Shown here piece by piece: positions 10,801 through 20,160 of a stretch of 64,000 nucleotides of DNA (positions within the stretch are counted from its first letter, which is position 1; each line of letters opens with the position of its first letter). Below the pieces are notes generated by a model. It made no database searches, was not told the origin of the DNA, and was given only the letters and a program-made list of their open reading frames with translations. Made by a program: the position numbers and the translations under genes. This DNA comes from Gari tellinella (lineage: Eukaryota > Mollusca > Bivalvia > Cardiida > Psammobiidae), in assembly GCA_922989275.2 (NCBI GenBank), contig OV277866.1:77536328-77600327 (forward strand), written 5' to 3'.

Positions 10801-13800
10801 AAGCAGAAAGCTCCAATACTTTAATCTTACCTTGCATTGAATGCTGCAAATATTATACTACCCTTTCTAGTACTTAACACATTAACCCAAAGTGAGGTGC
10901 ATATTTCCATACTTCTTCAAAGAATAGCTACAACAGCGCACACCATACTGTGGAGAATCTGTTATTCTTTCCCAATAAACGCGTTTACGCTAAAACTATT
11001 ATTTGCAGTGCAAACAGTTTGGAGCCAGATCAGACGCCGGGTAACCCGGCGTCTGATCAGGCTCCAAACTGTTTGCCACCACGATAAACAAGAATTATCA
11101 GAATTGTCCAAAAGTTGTTCTTTTCTACGTTTTAGTGCTTTTCGTTTGCGTACGTTTGCGTTTAAACGGGAAAGAATAACAGATTCTCCACTGTACAAGC
11201 AAATATCAACTTAGAATTCATGAGGCAGAAACAGATTAAGGTTAACCCATTCCTCAATTAAAAAACCCTTTTGATGCTTATACCTATTACTCGGAACTTT
11301 TTTGTGCTGATACTGATTTCTGTTAACCTATTACCCAAAAGCCCTGTCTAGTTTTGAATACAGGTGACCACTTAAAGCAGGTTGAAAGTAAATCAGAATG
11401 TGCCTTAAGGCACATTCTGTCTTACTTTCAACCTGCTAAGCCTTTAAGCCATCATCTGCTTGGACAAAGAAATTATTTCTTATTGTGCGTATTCATGACT
11501 CACTGTATAAAGTGGAATTGTTTTCTTTAGCAGAGGAATAAATTAAAGGCATAATAAGGGGTATTTGTGGGATAATGGGTTAAAGAATTGCTGGAAAAGG
11601 TTCATGTAATCTAACAGGATGATAGTTAAAGCAGGCTGAAAGTATAGCAGAAATCTTCACCCTGAAAGTTTCAACCTGCTTTAAGAAACCTAAACCAGGC
11701 TGGTTTACGAATCTGCATTTAGCTCCCCCACCTGTCTTTAAAATCTCTGAATGTACTTTACAGTATCACCTGTTTATCTCTTTACCCCATAGCCTGTTTA
11801 TAGTTTTGAAGTCAGTTGACCAATTAAAGCAGGTTGAAACTTGAAAGTAAAGCAGAATGTGCCTCAAAGCACTTTCTGCTTTACATTCAGCTTGCTTTAA
11901 GCTTCTTTTGCTAGGATATAGAAAATATTTCTTATGGTGCATATTTACGACTGTTTAAAGTGGAATTATTTTTTCAGTGGAGGAATACATTAAAGGTGTA
12001 ATAAGGTGTATTTATTTGGTATAGGGCTATGCCTTTACCTATATCTCAAAGATGGGATGTGTCATGCTTCTACCCTATCTTTAAAATTACAAATGTGAAA
12101 AGTTTCCTTCAATTTAACAAGAAGCTTTCTGCTTTACTTGAAGTCTGATTTACGCAACCACTTGTCTTCAGGAGACTGAAAACCAAATGGGTGTACATTT
12201 ACATGTATTTGAAAAAATGAAGGAAAATACGCAAATAAAAGCAAATGTGTAGCATTATTGTGCATCTGGCTTAAAAAAAAAAAGAAAATACCCCAAATCT
12301 TAGTTTCTTAGATAATTTCCATCACATTTTCAATTGAGTCCACTAGACTCACAATTGCAATTGTTCACACCATTTGCACACATACATGCATAAACTGGGG
12401 AGAGCAAATTTGTCTCCCTTGCTGTACACTAAATTATTTTAAAACCGCTGATACACGAATGGCCCACTTGGCCTAGTGGTTTAGAGGACGGACTGAAGTT
12501 TTTTTTATTTTTTGTCCCTACATGCTGGGTCCTTGGTTTGAATCCAACCTAGCTAAATATTTTATTCCCCCGGCATCTGTAGTTTCAGAGGTGTATAGTG
12601 ACTGTCCAGTCTGTCCATCCGTGGGTAACAGGTTAAATAGATTTTACCCTTTCATCTAGCTTCAACACTGCTTGCTTGGATGCTTAAACAGTTGTTGCTT
12701 TGGACGATTCCAAACCCACCAATATCATCCAACCATGATTTTGACCTTGACCTAATTTGGATTTTTTTTTGCTCACCTGAGCCAAAGGCTCAAGGTGAGC
12801 TATTGGGATGGCCCTGTGTCCGCCGTCGTGCGGTGTGCGTCGTCGTTAACAATTGCTTCAAATGACATCTCCTCTTAAACGGCTGAACAGATTTCAACCA
12901 AACTTTACAGGAATGTTCCTTGGGTCAAGCTCTTTCAAATTTGTTCAAAGAATTGAAAACAATGTAGAACTCTGGTTGCCATGGCAACCAAAGTGACAAA
13001 ATAAGGAAATCTTAAAAAATCTTCTTGTCTGAAACTACAAGGGCCAGAGCTTAGATATTTGGCACAAAGCCTTATCTACAGGTCCTCTATCAAGTTTGTT
13101 CAAATTATGCCCCTGGGGTCAAAATTGGCCCCTCCCCGGGGGTCACAGTTTTACATAGAGTTATATAGTGAAAATTTCAAACGTCTTCTCCACTGAAACT
13201 AATATGGCCAGAGCTTTGATATTTGGCATGGTGACACTTCTTAATGTCCTTTACCTAGTTTGTTCAAATGGTTTTGGTCGGTTGAATATCTAGGTCATTA
13301 TTATTATTATTATTATTATTATACCAGATTTATATAGCGCTCTTTTCACACAGGGATTGTGCGTTCAAAAGCGCTTTACATGAAATAACACATATGTACC
13401 TATAAATCGAGAAAAGACAAAATAACTACATGTACAATTAGATCTGAAATAAAACATGAATAAACATATAAAAGACAGTCCCCCAAAACGGCGATCACAT
13501 TACCCCCATCAATCAGCAATGAACCGACCGGCTAAGTATAGCCGACTGATATAAATAATGGTAGAGCGCCCAATGCAGGCCATCAACAAAACACAATAAC
13601 TATAATTAGATCTAAAATAAATAAGAATAAACATACAAAAGACAGCCCCTAAAACGGCGATCACACTACCCCCATCAATCAGCAATGAACCAACCGGCTA
13701 AAGATTGCCGACCAATAGAAATAATAGCAGAGCGCCCAATACAGGCCATCTAATGTAACATAACTAGGAAAAATAGCATGCGACCATAACTAAAAACTCT

Positions 13801-15673
13801 ATAGAAGATCAATGACATGATTAAAAATGGTGAAAGCTGTCCAAGAATTATACCACAGACCCCGCCAGCTGGTTTCAAAAGAGATCAGAGCCATATCCCT
13901 ACCATCAAAGATCCACCAGACAGGCACTGGTCAACGGTACAACCCCAGAACTAAAAATTAGACCCATAACATATACAGAATGAACACAGCCTTAGGGTAG
14001 CAGTCATCTACCCTCTCCACCCAACACCCGCGGGACCTACATGTTCCATGGCTGAAATTACACCCTTACTTTATAAAACAGGTCATAATTCACATTCAAT
14101 ATATGTATAGCAGACAGCAATTCAGCATTATAAGAGTTAGACCCAAGCCACATTTCCTAATGGCAGAGTTACATAACTGAACTCAGGTCAGCTGAGGTTC
14201 ACTGTAACAGCAGCATATGGTGTTGTTTGCTACATTTTATGCCCCTGCAGTTGGGGGCATATTGTTTTTGTCTGTCTGCTTTTTTGTCTGTTTGTCCATT
14301 TGTTTGTCTGTCAGTCCACAACTTTAATCTTAGCCATAACTTTATTAAAGTTAGAAACTTTATTACTTGGGTCATGTCCTACAAAGGTCAATGTCATTTT
14401 TGAGTTATTTCCCAGTGTCATATTTTCTTGTCTATGAGATAACTCCAGTTCTACTGATGTTAACCCATTACCCCATACATATGCCTTTTTACGCCTTTAA
14501 TTTATTCCTCCTCTAAAGAAAATAATTCCACTTTATACAGTCATAAAAATGTAAGATATAAGAAATAGTATCTATATCATAGTAGATGATAACTTAAAGC
14601 AGGTTGAAAGTAAAGCAGAATGCGCAATAAATAATCATATGGAAATACATGTAGCTTGATAAGAAGAGTGTCATGGATAAGGGCCATAACTCTGCCAACA
14701 ATATTTTTTTAAGTTATTCCAATTTGTCATGTTTTTTTTTGTCTGGAAGATAATTCCATTTACAGCTATATTAAAATGTTGTCTTGCCTATTAAGCTAAG
14801 GCACAATGACATCAGGTGGCCCTCTTGTTTAAATGAGCTATTTCTTGGTTTTACTACCATAGATTTGACGGTTTCTTCTACTGCAGCACAACCACCTTAA
14901 CTACAATGCTTTAATACACAGATACTTATGTATTTGTTGCCTCTGACCACGGCCAATCCACCAAAGACCTAACCTTGAATTTGACCTTGACCTAATTTGG
15001 ACTAAGAAAATCTTAAATAAGCTTTTTCTTAGTTAACTAGATTCTACTGTTTCATCTAGCATCAACACTATTGACTACAAAGCTTTGATACTTATACAGT
15101 TGCTGCCTTGGACCATTATCACTTCACCCATATGACCCAACCTCTATTTGCCTTTGACCTTGATCTAATTTGGATTTACCGGTAGACAGATTCAGAATAT
15201 AATGTTAAGGATGCCACCAGGGGCAAACATGATATTACATGTATGTGTTTATTGAACACAGTTTTGTTTTTTCTTTGAAATGTATTTTATAAACAGAATT
15301 TCTTATTCTTAACTGATTTTTACCTGTTCATTTATTAAAGCGTTTGTTAAACATTTACATTTTTTTTTATTATGCCAAATCTGTTTGCCAATCTCTATAA
15401 ACACTTAAAAAGGATAATGTTAAAATAAGTTTGATAGCATTTATAAGATATATTGTTTTGAGTAATCTTCTTTTATGATTTATCATTATATGTGATTTGC
15501 TCTTTTTTTTCAGGGGCTTTGATCATGTGTTGTCGGATTATGCGAGAAAGTTTATCCCATGGGTTCACAAGCTGTGGTACTTCCTATCCATCTGTGCATT
15601 TGCAGGCTTGGTACACTTTAACTACAATGATGTTGGTGTCACACAGGCTGTAGCCATGTTATGGAAACTATAA
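1769..15673 (+). CDS. SDHD: Succinate dehydrogenase cytochrome b small subunit (complex II, CybS)
   Basis: SDHD is one of two membrane anchors of complex II in the mitochondrial inner membrane. It helps bind heme b and ubiquinone and passes electrons from succinate oxidation to the quinone pool. Join 1769-1805, 8198-8326, 9836-9995 and 15514-15673: 486 nt with stop, 161 aa, close to the human protein (159 aa). The boundaries have GT..AG introns in phases 1, 1 and 2, and all join in frame. Residues 1 to about 55 are rich in Arg, Lys and Ser and look like a mitochondrial presequence. WKIER at 70-74 precedes three membrane helices (about 75-90, 94-109 and 125-145). H106 in MHGFW aligns with the known heme ligand, and D117-Y118 with the quinone-site pair. 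The C-terminus [15 protein letters not shown] is a family hallmark. The ATG was chosen for its strong context (A at -3, G at +4). No damage is seen. Its partners (SDHA, SDHB, SDHC) are not in the window. Confidence 0.96.
2330..2495 (+). mobile_element. Short element carrying a tRNA-like sequence (copy 1)
   Basis: The left end TGTAGCGGGAGTTAC is roughly inverted at the right end CTCCTGTTACA. A 73-nt tRNA-like sequence sits inside at 2395-2467 with a T-arm GGGTTCGAGTCCC. Copy 2 at 6455-6618 shares the whole unit, including about 60 bp before the tRNA-like part. The anticodon stem is partly mismatched here. Confidence 0.65.
3088..4947. mobile_element. Non-autonomous hAT-like element (hAT-1), 1.86 kb
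   Basis: The left end TAGCGTTTCCCCTAGG is inverted at the right end CCTGGGGGAAACACTA. A GC-rich palindrome, GCACGGCGCAGCGCCGTGC, sits just inside the left end, followed by repeated reverse copies of a GGGCAG motif. No clear 8-bp target duplication is visible and no transposase frame was found. A family-B-like hairpin (4408-4483) and other repeat fragments lie inside, so it is old and has been hit by later insertions. Confidence 0.65.
5003..5078. repeat. Degraded core-2 hairpin
   Basis: GGTCCAGATCAGA on the left and GAATCCAAACTGTTTG on the right are remnants of the AAACAGTTTGGA...GATCAGA hairpin seen in families F, G and I. The flanks cannot be assigned. Confidence 0.4.
5310..5395 (+). mobile_element. 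Family A fragment
   Basis: AGCTTAAAGCAGACTGAGAG and AAAGCAGAATGTG form the left arm. The right arm is reduced to TTTCTTTCAACCTG. Only the centre of the element is recognisable. Confidence 0.5.
5708..5902. mobile_element. Family C MITE, old copy (TA-bounded)
   Basis: The ends TACTGTAAAACC and GGTTTTCCTGTA frame a palindromic element with ACGACCACTAAAATAG near the left end and a GACAGGTGAC...AAAGCA hairpin. TA at both tips and the end sequence fit a Tc1/mariner-type non-autonomous element. Confidence 0.6.
6044..6365. repeat. Array of GGGTACGAAATGACC units
   Basis: One unit lies at 6044-6062 and at least six more, some degenerate, between 6235 and 6362, separated by A-rich spacers of different length. 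Open frames exist across the array on both strands, but they only reflect the repeat (GYEMTKK on plus). It resembles the subterminal motif arrays of DNA transposons. No ends were identified. Confidence 0.6.
6455..6618 (+). mobile_element. Short element carrying a tRNA-like sequence (copy 2)
   Basis: Better-preserved copy of the 2330-2495 unit. The 73 nt at 6520-6592 fold as a cloverleaf: D stem GCTC/GAGT, a perfect anticodon stem CTGGC/GCCAG, T stem CTGGG/CCCGG, and an acceptor with one mismatch and wobbles. The loop AAGGTAA has A instead of U at position 33, so it is probably not a working tRNA gene. The nominal anticodon would be GGU. Confidence 0.7.
7264..7491 (-). pseudogene. LINE ORF2 C-terminal fragment
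   Basis: The minus-strand frame contains the stretch [20 protein letters not shown], then [17 protein letters not shown]. This is the typical tail after the reverse-transcriptase domain of non-LTR retrotransposons in molluscs and other animals. The catalytic part is absent. It is a 5'-truncated relic inside SDHD intron 1, antisense to the gene. Confidence 0.75.
7548..8146. mobile_element. GCCCCCGGC element with about 180-bp internal tandem repeats
   Basis: The left end ATGCCCCCGGCATC is inverted at the right end GATGCCACCGGGGGCAT. Between them lie three tandem units of roughly 170-185 bp, each with GATTTTACCGTTTCGTC, TACAGTTGTTGCC and TTGACCTTGACC. No coding potential is seen. A second, interrupted copy lies at 12564-15226. 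Confidence 0.7.
8198..8326 (+). CDS. SDHD: SDHD coding exon 2 (rest of the presequence)
   Basis: A good acceptor (TATAATTTCAG) opens a 129-nt exon, residues 13-55, ending CCAG|GTAGAA in phase 1. The translation begins [14 protein letters not shown] and is basic, as expected of a mitochondrial targeting region. An earlier GTAAG at 8272 would end in phase 0 and break the frame with exon 3, so the longer exon is preferred. Length and phase correspond to the second exon of vertebrate SDHD. Sequence conservation is low here, as is usual for the presequence. Confidence 0.85.
8411..8606. mobile_element. Family E hairpin MITE
   Basis: The ends CAGTGCTCCAGATAA and TTATCTGGAGCCCTG frame a near-perfect hairpin with CATTAGAATCGTCTC on the left and the complement on the right. 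A 24-bp imperfect direct repeat (8387-8410 and 8607-8630, 22 of 24 identical) flanks it. It lies 85 bp downstream of SDHD exon 2. Confidence 0.8.
8632..8828. mobile_element. Family D-like mariner-type MITE, degraded
   Basis: Motifs of family D remain: AACTACTTTAAGTCAAGCAT on the left and TTCAAGTTTTACTGTATA on the right. The inner part has diverged. Confidence 0.4.
9098..9250 (-). mobile_element. Family B-like fragment
   Basis: ATGACAAACAGTGCAGACC and TTAGAGGGCT are the B hairpin arm. The right side retains AAGAAAAGTGTTC and AAGTGTACTTG. The hairpin is imperfect, so this is an old copy. Confidence 0.45.
9252..9801 (+). mobile_element. Family A MITE split by a SINE
   Basis: The left part (AACCCATTACCCCATACC to GGCGCATTCTG) and the right part (AGGCGCATTCTGCTTAAC to GGTAATGGGTAAAA) form one A element. 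SINE 9350-9630 sits in its hairpin. The element lies immediately upstream of SDHD exon 3, ending 35 bp before the acceptor. Confidence 0.8.
9350..9630 (+). mobile_element. tRNA-derived SINE with 12-bp target duplication
   Basis: The head CATGGCCTAGTGGTTTAGTC and GAGTTCGAATCCC are the A and B boxes of a tRNA-derived polymerase III promoter. The tail ends GGCGTAAAATCC followed by (CAAAT)-type repeats. The direct repeats AGGCGCATTCTG at 9338-9349 and 9631-9642 show retrotransposition into the family A hairpin. A reverse copy of the same family is at 45170-45438. Confidence 0.88.
9836..9995 (+). CDS. SDHD: SDHD coding exon 3 (helices 1-2, heme-ligand His)
   Basis: The acceptor is TATTTCAG and the donor is TTCTG|GTAAGTG, close to consensus. 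It encodes residues 56-109, with [18 protein letters not shown] and the VFMHGFW motif that carries the heme-ligand histidine H106. It ends in phase 2, inside the Trp109 codon. Confidence 0.96.
10053..10224. mobile_element. Family E MITE
   Basis: GGGCTCCAGAT on the left and TATCTGGAGCTCTG on the right frame the ACTCATTAGAATCGTC hairpin. A short deletion removed part of the left flank between the end and the hairpin. Confidence 0.8.
10315..10507. mobile_element. Family E MITE
   Basis: CAGGGCTCCAGATAAG on the left and CTTATCTGGTGCTCTG on the right. The hairpin reads CTCATTAGAATCGTCTCGAA and its complement. ATACTA occurs directly on both sides, a possible short target duplication. Confidence 0.85.
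10530..10760. mobile_element. Family B-like fragment followed by family E fragment
   Basis: 10530-10660 holds an old B-type hairpin (CTGATCTGAGAGCTTC and GAAGCCCTCTGATC). 10668-10760 starts CTACAGATAAGAGGGAG as family E does, but the hairpin has decayed to CAGTAAATTTGTTTCG. Confidence 0.5.
10946..11195 (+). mobile_element. Family F hairpin MITE, intact
   Basis: TACTGTGGAGAATCTG on the left and CAGATTCTCCACTGTA on the right, TA at both tips. The centre is a long palindrome with arms like AACAGTTTGGAGCCAGATC and a core CGCCGGGTAACCCGGCG. The inner sequence carries CGTTTGCGTACG blocks. The open frames spanning it are a by-product of the repeat. Confidence 0.9.
11323..11583 (+). mobile_element. 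Family A MITE, TTAA at both ends
   Basis: Begins TTAACCTATTACCC and ends GGATAATGGGTTAA. The hairpin arms AATGTGCC and GGCACATT match perfectly at the centre. The right side holds GAGGAATAAATTAAAGGC, typical of the family. Confidence 0.85.
11622..12030 (+). mobile_element. Two family A copies, one partial
   Basis: 11622-11696 is only a hairpin (TTAAAGCAGGCTGAAAG and complement). 11784-12030 is a fuller copy beginning TCTTTACCCCATAGCC, with hairpin AATGTGCCTC and AGCACTTTCTG and the usual right side. Its ends have lost the clean TTAA. Confidence 0.7.
12461..12545 (+). repeat. tRNA-like SINE head, degraded
   Basis: GGCCTAGTGGTTTAGAGG resembles a tRNA A box. A T-rich insertion separates it from TTGGTTTGAATCC, a B-box-like end. 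It abuts the GCCCCCGG-type element. Confidence 0.4.
13295..14050. repeat. (ATT)n-led interspersed repeat with tandem duplication
   Basis: An (ATT)n tract at 13296-13322 leads into ACCAGATTTATATAGCGCTC and AAAAGCGCTTTACA, an arrangement known from interspersed repeats of many animals. About 170 bp is then repeated in tandem (around 13415-13590 and 13590-13760), each unit with AACGGCGATCACA and GAGCGCCCAAT. Confidence 0.6.
14460..14636 (-). mobile_element. Family A fragment, half element
   Basis: Starts TTAACCCATTACCCCATA, runs through the flank that includes AATTTATTCCTCC, and stops in the middle of the hairpin at CAGAATGCGC. The other half is missing, as though broken at the hairpin centre. 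Confidence 0.7.
15514..15673 (+). CDS. SDHD: SDHD coding exon 4 (helix 3 and C-terminus)
   Basis: A long pyrimidine tract and CAG precede the exon. It completes Trp109, then reads [13 protein letters not shown] and ends [12 protein letters not shown] (TAA at 15671). The Asp-Tyr of the quinone site is kept. Confidence 0.97.
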
Positions 15674-15738
15674 GTTATAATGTGTTATCAGTTATCACAC
15701 ATGAACTGCCATGTAACTTACTACAAGCGCTGTATTTG

Positions 15739-16177
15739 TACACTAGGGAAGACATTATTCTTTCCCAATAAACATGTATCTGTCAAAGCTCCAGATAAGG
15801 GGAGTATTTCAAAAACTAAAACTTTTGTTTCTGGATTTAACCCTATGGTGTTACTACTCATTAGAATTGTCTCTTCGAGACAATTCTAATGAGTAGTAAC
15901 ACCATAGGATTTGGTGCTGAAATAAGTGAGAAAATGTTGGATTTGTTCAGTTTACCCCCTCTTATCTGGAGCCCTGATCTGTTTATGCTAAAAGAATTTA
16001 TTTCAGTTGCAAACAGTTTGGAGCCAGATCAAACATGGGGTTCAAACACGGCATCTGATCAGGCTCCAAATTATTTTCCATATAGTGGATTTGTTCAAGA
16101 AATTGTAATTTTCTCCATTTTGGTTCTTTGCACTTGCATTTCGTTCGAATGGGAAAGAATAATGTTTTCACCCTGTA
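15739..16177 (+). mobile_element. Family F MITE with a family E copy inside
   Basis: F is recognised by TATTCTTTCCCAATAAAC, AACAGTTTGGAGCCAGATC and GGGAAAGAATAA. E occupies 15784-15976, ending CTTATCTGGAGCCCTG. E was therefore inserted after F. Together they would lie in the SDHD 3' UTR. The E hairpin shows AATTGTCTC pairing with GAGACAATT, differing from the usual AATCGTCTC on both arms. Confidence 0.8.
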
Positions 16178-16292
16178 CATGTACCTTCAATCCAATGGGA
16201 GGACGTGAACAAAAGATGCAGGAACAGACAATGGAAGAGAATCCTCAGCATTTAATAATCTAACCCTCATCCTTGCCAACTGTTTTTGTTAC

Positions 16293-16365
16293 AAATGCAG
16301 ACAGCTTTGATTCAGATCAGATGCTGAATAGCTCGTTATCTGATCAGGATTTAAATTCTTTGATA
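16293..16365. repeat. Core-2 hairpin, degraded
   Basis: GATTCAGATCAGATGC and TATCTGATCAGGATTTAAA form an imperfect hairpin of the AAACAGTTTGGATC type. Its outer element ends are not clear. Confidence 0.45.
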
Positions 16366-16884
16366 CTCTGATCAATTTTCTTCAGTGAAATTTGTATTAT
16401 AAATAAAATCAATTTTCATAGAAGACAATTGCTACACACTGTGTAGGGCAATGAATGACAGGATAAAGGTTAATGTTTAACTGAGAGTTTTGGACAAAGA
16501 ATTTAAGTTTACTTGAAAGTTTTGTATGTAATTTTTATATGTTGATGCTATTCATTTAAAGGTTACGTTTGATTAAATAACTAGTGAAAGCGTTTGATAT
16601 TGGTGGAGAAAATGCTACCTAAGCTTTCAGTTGGTAGTGCTTATTGTCATGATAAGTGAAGGTCCTTTTCTTGATATTATTTATTTTAATTATGTCTGTT
16701 GTGATAAGAGCAGGACCATTTGTGTACCGGTAAATAAGGAACAGCCTTGTATTGGGAATCCCCTCATTAGAACTGTAAACATTTTTGTCTCCCCAAGGAT
16801 CATGTAGGTAAAACAAATTGATTTTAACTTTAAAATGGTTGGAATATGGAACCATGTGAAAATTAAAAAAAAATACGTACAAAA

Positions 16885-17098
16885 TAAACATGTACAGCTG
16901 AAACTCCATACTTCAAACTCGCTTAAATTGAACATAACTGTATTTCATCAAATGGATTTTTATAACTCGATCTCGCTTGAAGCAAACATACCCTTATTTC
17001 AAAGTTAAAATTTGGCATAGCCACTTTTTAACTTTAAAATACAGGTAAGTTTGACTTAAAGTGGGTTTTAGTTCAAGTTCTCGAGTTTCTACTGTATA
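16885..17098. mobile_element. Family D mariner-type MITE
   Basis: Left ACTCCATACTTCAAACTCGC and right GTTCTCGAGTTTCTACTGTA are roughly inverted. A hairpin of TTCAAAGTTAAAATTTGGC and AACTTTAAAATACAGG lies between. A similar element is at 30214-30405. Confidence 0.5.
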
Positions 17099-17239
17099 TG
17101 ATTGGTACTCATAATTCGCAATCAGGAGCAGCTATTTTTGGTAACTTACTTGTTTCTCACTGATTTGTATAACAAGTGTTAACTTTTGCTATTGTCTTGC
17201 ACATTGAGCTGTGTTCAATGGTTATTGAATGGAGGAGAC

Positions 17240-17790
17240 ACTTAAAACAAGAGGGTAAAAAACATGAAAACGTATTTAGCAGTGGCAGCTTAATACTGGT
17301 TTAAGCAGATATGGTTATCTGTCTCGGCAGAATCTTTATATGGTTGCCACTGTATGCAAGTTTTATTGTATTTTAAAGGTGAAGATAAAGATATGACAGT
17401 TTATTAAAAGTTTTCTTGCTGTGGAAAGAATTATCAAACAAGTCATACGCACATTTGGAAGATAAAATTTCTTCACAGTCACATGTGATGACAAAGAGTT
17501 TTACTTTTGTCAATAAATTGGTGCAGTTACATATTTCTGTTAATATGAAAGACAGTAATCAGTGCTATTATAAGTTTAGAGTAAAACATGTGTACATTGG
17601 CCACTCTAGCGAAGAAACATATTGCAAGCATGTATAACACTGGCAGCTTTATACAGAATAAAAGTAATGTAGAAAGCTCCTAAAGGAGCTTTCTGCATTA
17701 CTTTTGTTTTGTATTAAGCAGTAGTTTTATTTTTAGAGGTTGCCTAGTTTCTTTATTGTATGACCACTGTATACAGGGTTTACTATATTT
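17240..17790. mobile_element. Family J hairpin elements, two copies
   Basis: The better copy has AAAAGTAATGTAGAAAGC pairing with GCTTTCTGCATTACTTTT at about 17660-17710, followed by TATGACCACTGTATACAGG. An older relative at 17270-17385 keeps GTGGCAGCTTAATACTGG and TATGGTTGCCACTGTATG. The ends are not exactly defined. A plus-strand frame at 17416 is not supported as coding. Confidence 0.5.
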
Positions 17791-17974
17791 TAAGTGCTTA
17801 GATATCTAATGTTTATCGTTATGAGGCTGAACAATTTCTATGTTTGTCTTGTATTGTCATGGTTTAGAATATTAAAAATAAAAATTGAACAAATATGTGT
17901 TTGAAATTATTTTTAAACAAGACTATTTCTTAACCCTTTACTTCATATTTCTAGTTTTGAACACAGGTGACTAC

Positions 17975-20160
17975 TTAACCCTTTACTCCATAGATACACA
18001 TTTATACACATTTAATTAGTTTCAGTATTGAAGAAAATTTTACCATTTCATAAAGTCATGAATATATATCATAAGAAATATTTTCTGTATTCCTGCAGAT
18101 GGTAGTTTAAATCAGGCTGAAAGTAAAGTAGAATGTGCCTTCAGGTATATTCTGCTTTAATTAGCTCACCTGAGCCGAAGGCTCAAGGTGAGCTATTGTG
18201 ACCGCTCATTGTCCGTAGTACGTCTGTCCGTCTGTCCGTCTGTCCGTTCACTTTTACTTCAAACGACATCTCCTCTGAACCCGGGGATTGTAGGGCGGAT
18301 TCAAACTGCTCATGATGTTCCTTGGATGCTTCTCTACAGAAATTGTTAAAATGAAACTTTCAAGTGGACTACTTATTGTAATTTATTTAAAAAAGTGAAA
18401 AACTTTAAACAATCTTCTTGTAAAAAACTGCTAGGCCCACAGCTTTGATATTTGTTTTTTAGTATCTCCTGGTGATTCTCTCTCAAAATTGTTAATATCA
18501 AAACTAAAACTGACCATAGGGATTCACCATAGGGATTTTTTCATTGCCGCTTTATGCAGGATTCATTGCCGCTTTATTCAGGTTATACTGTTTTACTGAA
18601 GGTTTAAGCAGGGTTTCAAGCACCCTTATACTAAATCACCTATATTTGCAAACAGTTTGGATCCAGGTCAGATGCCACATAATGCAGCATCTAATCTGGA
18701 TCTAAACTATTTGCCACTCATTTACATATTTTCTTATATTTAGAAAATATAAGTTATTATTTTTTACATATTTCACATACAAACATTTGGAGCAGACAAC
18801 AGTTCAGCATGATAATAGTCAGTTCTCCCTGAGACGGTCTCTTATTGCATAACTGACCCAAAGCTAGCTCTGAACTCAGGTCACTGAGATACATAGCAGA
18901 AATTATGATGTCTGCTATTTTGTGCTCAAGCACAACTTAGTTCAAGGCATATTACTTTTGGTATGTCTGTTTGTTTGTTTGTTTATCTTTCTGTCTATCA
19001 GTCCACAATTAATTCTTGGCCATAAACAGTATGGATCCAGGTCAGATGCCACATAATGCTGCATCTAATCTGGATCCAAATTTGCCACTCATTTACATAT
19101 AGTTTCCTATATTTAGAAAATGTAAATAATGATATTTATTAACCTATTAACGCATACATATTCCTTTTTATGTCTTTAATTTATTCTTCCACAGAAGAAA
19201 ATAATTTCACTTTATACAGTCATTGTTGTCTTTAACAATTGCTTCAAATGACATCTCCTCATATATTGCTGAAAAGATTTCAACCATGTTCCTTGGGTCA
19301 AGTTGTTTCAAAATTGTTCAAAGAATTAAAAACAATGTAGAACTCTGGTTGCCATGGCAACCAAGTGAAAAAATAAGGAAATCTTAAAAAATCTTCTTGT
19401 CTGAAACTACAAGGGCCAGATCTTAGACATTTGTCACATAGCATCATCTACAGGTCCTCTATCAAGTTTGTACAAACTATGCCCCTGGGGTCAAAATTGG
19501 CCCCGCCCCGGGGGTCACAGTTTTACATAGAGTTATATAGTGAAATTTTCCAACGTCTTCTCCTCTGAAAATAATATGGCCAGAGCTTTGATATCTGGCA
19601 TGGTGACACTTTTAGATGTCCTATACCAATAAGGTTCAAATGGTTCTGGTCGATTGCATATCATCTACAGGTCCTCTATCAAGTTTGTACAAATTATGCC
19701 CCTGGGGTCAAAATTAGCCCCACCCGGGGGTCACAGTTTTCAAACGTCTTCTTTTCTGAAGCTAATATAGCCAGAGCTTTGATATTCGGCATGGTGTTAC
19801 TTCTAGATGTCCTTTATCTATTTTGTTCAAATGGTTCCAGTCTGTTGCATATGTAGGTCACAGGAGCTAAAAACAGATTTTTTCAATGGAAACTTAAAAA
19901 AAATCTTCATGTCTAGAACCCTAGTACCCTGATCTTAGATATTTGGAACATAGCATCATCTACAGGTCCTCTATTAAGATTGTTCAAATTATGCCCCTCG
20001 GGTAAAAAATGACCCCGTCCTGGACATAAATCATTATCTCCATTTTGATGTACAGCTATTCTCAGGTGAGCGACATATGCCCCATGGGGCTCTTGTTTAA
20101 AATTGCTTTAAGTGGTCACCTGTCTTCAGCACTAGAAACAGGCTATGTGGTATGGGTAAA
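17975..20160 (-). mobile_element. Family A MITE split by a GCTCACC element
   Basis: The left half begins TTAACCCTTTACTCCATAG and reaches TATATTCTGCTTTAA. The right half resumes TTGCTTTAAGTGGTCACC and ends TATGGGTAAA. The 1.93 kb insertion at 18164-20098 separates them. A further A remnant lies at 17930-17974. Confidence 0.7.
18164..20098 (+). mobile_element. GCTCACC element, copy with both ends
   Basis: The left end GCTCACCTGAGCCGAAGG is followed by its inverted GGCTCAAGGTGAGC. The right end reads CTCAGGTGAGCGACATATGC and CATGGGGCTCTTGTTT. Inside are repeated blocks such as CAGGTCCTCTATCAAG and ATGCCCCTGGGGTCAAAA, two degraded core-2 hairpins (18650-18720 and 19025-19090) and a family A piece near 19140-19225. 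It is non-coding. Confidence 0.7.

Larger units (their letters stand above)
12771..14830 (+). mobile_element. GCTCACC element (nested), itself interrupted
   Basis: Starts GCTCACCTGAGCC followed by the inverted GGCTCAAGGTGAGC and ends near GGTGGCCCTCTTGTTT. Blocks such as CATCTCCTCTTAAACGG and TTGCCATGGCAACC recur in the copy at 18164-20098. It contains the repeat at 13295-14050 and a family A fragment at 14460-14636. No coding frame is seen. Confidence 0.7.
12564..15226. mobile_element. GCCCCCGGC element, copy 2, interrupted
   Basis: The left end ATTCCCCCGGCATCTG and the right end GATGCCACCAGGGGC match the element at 7548-8146, as do the inner units with TTGACCTTGACCTAATTTGG. A 2.06 kb GCTCACC element is inserted at 12771. 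Confidence 0.7.
15674..16407 (+). terminator. SDHD: Possible SDHD 3' UTR and polyadenylation signal
   Basis: Sequence follows the SDHD stop directly. A family F element lies in it. The first AATAAA outside that element is at 16402-16407 in an AT-rich setting; another is at 17877-17882. Which is used cannot be told without transcript data. Confidence 0.3.

Noticed and set aside
10837..11214. 125-codon plus-strand open frame
   Set aside because: It spans the family F element almost exactly; the reading frame reflects the palindromic repeat and recurs in the other F copies.
15889..16263. 124-codon plus-strand open frame after SDHD
   Set aside because: Composed of parts of family E and family F elements. 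No family resemblance and no conserved start.
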